Positions 42,508 to 44,737 of a DNA stretch of 44,737 nucleotides are shown here, piece by piece. The position numbers and the translations under genes are program-made. The notes under the pieces are model-generated. The model was not told where the DNA came from. It searched no databases and saw only the letters and a list, made by a program, of their open reading frames with translations. Where the stretch lies: the NCBI GenBank assembly GCA_017450705.1, contig JAFSTC010000069.1, positions 1 to 44,737 of the forward strand, written 5' to 3'. The first letter of the stretch is position 1, and the number at the start of each line of letters is the position of its first letter. The DNA is from Lentisphaeria bacterium. GTDB taxonomy: Bacteria; Verrucomicrobiota; Lentisphaeria; Victivallales; Victivallaceae.

Positions 42508-42902
42508 AAACGCATTTTACCCTCATCGAGATCGTTGTCGCCCTGGGCATCCTCGCCATCAGTCTGGGCGGTCTGCTTCAGCTTTCCATCAGTTCCCAGC
42601 TCAAGATCGGCCGGGCCGTGGAGGCGTGGGAGAACATGCATATGGTGACCCAGGCCGCCGAATATCTGCTGTTGCACAACGAGGAGACCACCGAGATCCC
42701 CCCCGAGTTTTTCCCCTATCCCGGTTACGAGATCGCCTGTTCCTACGACGACGCCGAGGGGCTGCCCGAGGAGCTGGAGAACCTCACGGGCCAAGTTCCG
42801 CTCAAGCAGTGCCGAATCGAGCTTATCCGCACCTCCGATCACAAGACGCTTGAGACCGTTATCGTCGACCGCTTCGGCTACGGGGAGTCTTCCGAGCAAT
42901 GA
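42504..42902 (+). CDS. gspI: Minor pseudopilin GspI (His at -1)
   Basis: The gene starts at a GTG overlapping the gspH stop and encodes 132 residues. The whole leader is only KTH after the initiator, then FTLIEIVVALGILAIS, so the residue at -1 is His. The membrane helix and the following ESGxxGY-poor small domain fit the size of GspI. It would sit at the pseudopilus tip with GspJ and GspK. A longer upstream frame exists but overlaps gspH and has no support. It overlaps gspJ as ATGA. Confidence 0.85.
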   Translation: MKTHFTLIEIVVALGILAISLGGLLQLSISSQLKIGRAVEAWENMHMVTQAAEYLLLHNEETTEIPPEFFPYPGYEIACSYDDAEGLPEELENLTGQVPLKQCRIELIRTSDHKTLETVIVDRFGYGESSEQ

Positions 42903-43576
42903 TCCGGCGCAGATTCACCCTCTTCGAAGTGATCGTGGCCATGATGGTCATGGCGGTCGTTGCCATGATCATCGGGACCGCCGGGGCGACTTTCTACAAC
43001 GGTTACCGGCGGTCAGTGCGCAGCGTGGAACATTTGGAGTGCTGCATCATGATCGACCGCATCTTCGACACGCTGATCCGCAATACGGTCCCCTTCAAGT
43101 GGACCGACGACGAGAATGCTTCGCGGCTGGTCTTCAACGGCACTTCCGACACGCTTCTTTTCACGGCGCTGCGCCGCTCCTACGGCGGGGATTCCGGCGG
43201 TCTCGTCTTCGTTCGGCTTCTGGTGGAGGATGAGCAGCTGATCGCGGAGTATTCCGCAAGTCCCATCCTCCCGTGGGGGGAGGGGGAGGAACTGGGTGTC
43301 GAACGGGAAGTCATCGCCAAAAACATCGCTTCCATCACCTTTCAGTACGCCGAATTCGATGATGAGAACGGCATCGACTGGCAGGAAACCTGGGAAGAGG
43401 AGGAGAATGACACACTGCCTGTTGCCATCCGCATGACGGTGGAGTGGCTCGACGGCCGGAAGGAATACTGGCTCCGCCGGACCGCGGGCAATTCCTGGGA
43501 AAGCACTTTCGGTTACCGGATGGCTGAGGACGAAGCCCTGTCCGGCAACGGACAGAATCAGGGAGGCCGCCGATGA
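42899..43576 (+). CDS. gspJ: Minor pseudopilin GspJ (Arg at -1)
   Basis: This 225-residue protein begins MIRRR followed by FTLFEVIVAMMVMAVVAMII, a type IV pilin-like helix with Glu at +5 but Arg at -1. The globular part includes ITFQYAEFDDENGIDWQETW, and the segment VAIRMTVEWLDGRKEYWLRR is typical of GspJ C termini. It belongs to the tip complex of the pseudopilus. The ATG overlaps gspI and the stop overlaps gspK, both as ATGA. Confidence 0.9.
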   Translation: MIRRRFTLFEVIVAMMVMAVVAMIIGTAGATFYNGYRRSVRSVEHLECCIMIDRIFDTLIRNTVPFKWTDDENASRLVFNGTSDTLLFTALRRSYGGDSGGLVFVRLLVEDEQLIAEYSASPILPWGEGEELGVEREVIAKNIASITFQYAEFDDENGIDWQETWEEEENDTLPVAIRMTVEWLDGRKEYWLRRTAGNSWESTFGYRMAEDEALSGNGQNQGGRR

Positions 43577-44559
43577 ACCGGGACAGGGAAAACGGGTCGG
43601 CTCTTGTGGCGGTCCTCGCGCTGATCTTCACCGCAGGGCTCCTGACCTCCGCGGTGCTGGCCCTGTCGCGCATCGGGACCTTCGAGGTGCTTCCCCACGT
43701 GGCGCGCCAGCGCTCCATGTACGTGCTGGAGGGGGCGGGGAACCGGGTGCAGTATCTGCTGGCCGCGGACCGCTACCTCAACGACGACGTGACTTTGGGC
43801 GAGCTGGACTACTCGGAGTTCGAGTATGACCGCTACGTGGCCGACGGCGTTCCCCACGTCATCGACTATTACGGGGAGACGGTGGAGTTCGTCATCACCG
43901 ACGCCTCCGGCGGTTTCCCCATGTCCGCTTCGGCGTACACGCAGACGCTGAACCGCATGGCCAGCGGGTTCGAGGACGATTCCGAGTGGAACGACAGACT
44001 GACGGCGTTCCGCGACAAGATGGACGATTACATCGATTCCGACACCGACGTCAAGACCGACGGCATGGAGTCCGGCGAGTACGAGGAACTGCGTCTTTAC
44101 AATCTGCCGCGCAACGCTGCGCCCCAGTTCCGCGAGGAACTGCTGTGGATCCCCGGCGCCCGGGAACTCTTTCCCACGGACCGGAACGGCCGCTTCACCC
44201 GGGTGATGATCATTCCCCCGGAAAAAATGGGCGATCTCCCCGTCAAGCCCAGTCTCATGACCGCCGACGAGCTCATGCTCCGGACCTACTGCGGTCTGGA
44301 CGAGGACGAGGCCAAGGAGGTTTTGGAAAGTCTCCGCCGTCTGCGGACGGACAAGGAGCTTTTGAGCGAGACGCTGGATCCCCTGATCGCCGAACGGCTC
44401 TCCAATCTGGCGGTGAAGGAGAGCGGCTTCTACACCGTCGACATCAAACTGGGAGAGGAGAAGAAGTCCTCCGCCCGTCTCTCCTTCAGTTTCGAGGGCT
44501 TCTCCGTCGGCGGCCCCGACGATCAGATCGTGCGCTTCCTCGACTGGATGATGTACTGA
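43573..44559 (+). CDS. gspK: Minor pseudopilin GspK
   Basis: GspK caps the pseudopilus. The 328-residue protein starts MNRDRENG then SALVAVLALIFTAGLLTSAV, so Gly is present at -1 and Glu at +5 is absent, which is normal for GspK. The long globular domain with acidic segments and two saposin-like helical parts (DELMLRTYCGLDEDEAKEVL in the second) fits the family. It ends the operon; a strong hairpin follows 33 bp later. gspO and gspN are not found downstream within the window. Confidence 0.9.
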   Translation: MNRDRENGSALVAVLALIFTAGLLTSAVLALSRIGTFEVLPHVARQRSMYVLEGAGNRVQYLLAADRYLNDDVTLGELDYSEFEYDRYVADGVPHVIDYYGETVEFVITDASGGFPMSASAYTQTLNRMASGFEDDSEWNDRLTAFRDKMDDYIDSDTDVKTDGMESGEYEELRLYNLPRNAAPQFREELLWIPGARELFPTDRNGRFTRVMIIPPEKMGDLPVKPSLMTADELMLRTYCGLDEDEAKEVLESLRRLRTDKELLSETLDPLIAERLSNLAVKESGFYTVDIKLGEEKKSSARLSFSFEGFSVGGPDDQIVRFLDWMMY

Positions 44560-44592
44560 CCCCCTCCGTTTTCGACAAGGGGAGGGGATGCC

Positions 44593-44647
44593 CCGGGAGA
44601 GGGGAAAAACTTTTTTGCCGTGCAAAAAAGCTTTTCCCCTCTCCCGG
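44593..44647. terminator. Strong bidirectional hairpin after gspK
   Basis: Arms 44593-44618 and 44622-44647 (26 nt each, one mismatch) pair around a CGT loop. The inner stem contains six A-T pairs (TTTTTT with AAAAAA), so transcription from either side meets a GC-rich stem and then a T-run. It closes the gsp operon. Confidence 0.85.
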
Positions 44648-44737
44648 ACCCACTCCCCGTTTTCAAAAAAATGGAGTTTTTTGCGGGAGGCGCTTGCGGC
44701 GCGCCCCCCGCACCCCCTGCCGGCGGGTAGCGCTACC
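44648..44737. other. Gene-free tail with dispersed-element features
   Basis: The last 90 bases hold an imperfect stem (GCGGGAGGCGC with GGCGCGCC and CCCCGC) and end in GGCGGGTAGCGCTACC, which looks like the left part of a longer palindrome cut by the window edge. GGCGGGTAGC also occurs at 4678-4687. Confidence 0.5.

Overview
The window looks like chromosomal DNA of a GC-rich, Gram-negative-type bacterium, most probably a Lentisphaerota (Victivallis-like) member of the PVC superphylum. This placement is inferred, not proven. It rests on three things: a giant AIDA-type repeat protein ending in FG-GAP (VCBS) repeats; pseudopilins that lack the usual Gly before the prepilin cleavage site, a habit I associate with this phylum; and the mix of a full type II secretion system with a short division cluster. 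No rRNA, tRNA, CRISPR array, transposase or phage gene was found.

Layout, left to right. (1) 1-4242, minus strand: the N-terminal 1414 codons of a very large repeat protein whose 3' end lies outside the window. (2) 4243-4850: the only long intergenic stretch, with the promoter of that gene, a heptanucleotide tandem repeat just upstream of it, and a run of hairpins. (3) 4851-8469: an SLC12-like permease and a flavodoxin-fold reductase on the minus strand, divergent from a flavin-reductase-like protein; a perfect 21-bp palindrome sits between the two flavoprotein genes. (4) 8503-12317: an alpha/beta hydrolase divergent from a copper P1B-ATPase. (5) 12331-16641, minus: ilvE-panC-hisD-glycosyltransferase family 9. 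(6) 16891-22537, plus: DegT aminotransferase, MsbA-like ABC exporter, a shortened MurC-like ligase and thiI. (7) 22542-28008, minus: proB-miaB-esterase-glycerate kinase-amidohydrolase. (8) 28245-32044, plus: the cell-division cluster mraZ-rsmH-ftsL-ftsI, which stops there instead of continuing into murE/murF. (9) 32165-33082: a secreted Arg/Gly-rich repeat protein of unknown function. (10) 33254-44559, plus: a compact type II secretion operon, gspL-M-C-D-E-F-G-H-I-J-K, ended by a strong hairpin.

How the genes fit together. The envelope is the main theme: peptidoglycan and division (mraZ to ftsI, murC-like), surface glycan or lipid export (DegT aminotransferase, ABC exporter, GT9), and protein secretion (gsp operon). 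The inner-membrane platform genes come first in the gsp operon (L, M, C, then secretin D), the same order as pilM/N-O-P-Q in type IV pilus clusters. The prepilin peptidase gene (gspO) is not in the window. Most intergenic regions carry a sigma70-like promoter with an exact 17-bp spacer; several use TTGCAA or TTGAAA with TATATT.

The observations most worth following are the heptamer repeat upstream of the giant repeat-protein promoter (possible phase variation), the non-Gly cleavage sites of three minor pseudopilins, the Gly/Met/Asn/Arg-rich insertion in GspC beside a similarly composed secreted protein, the shortened MurC-like ligase, and a candidate MraZ operator of three 10-bp repeats at the mraZ promoter.
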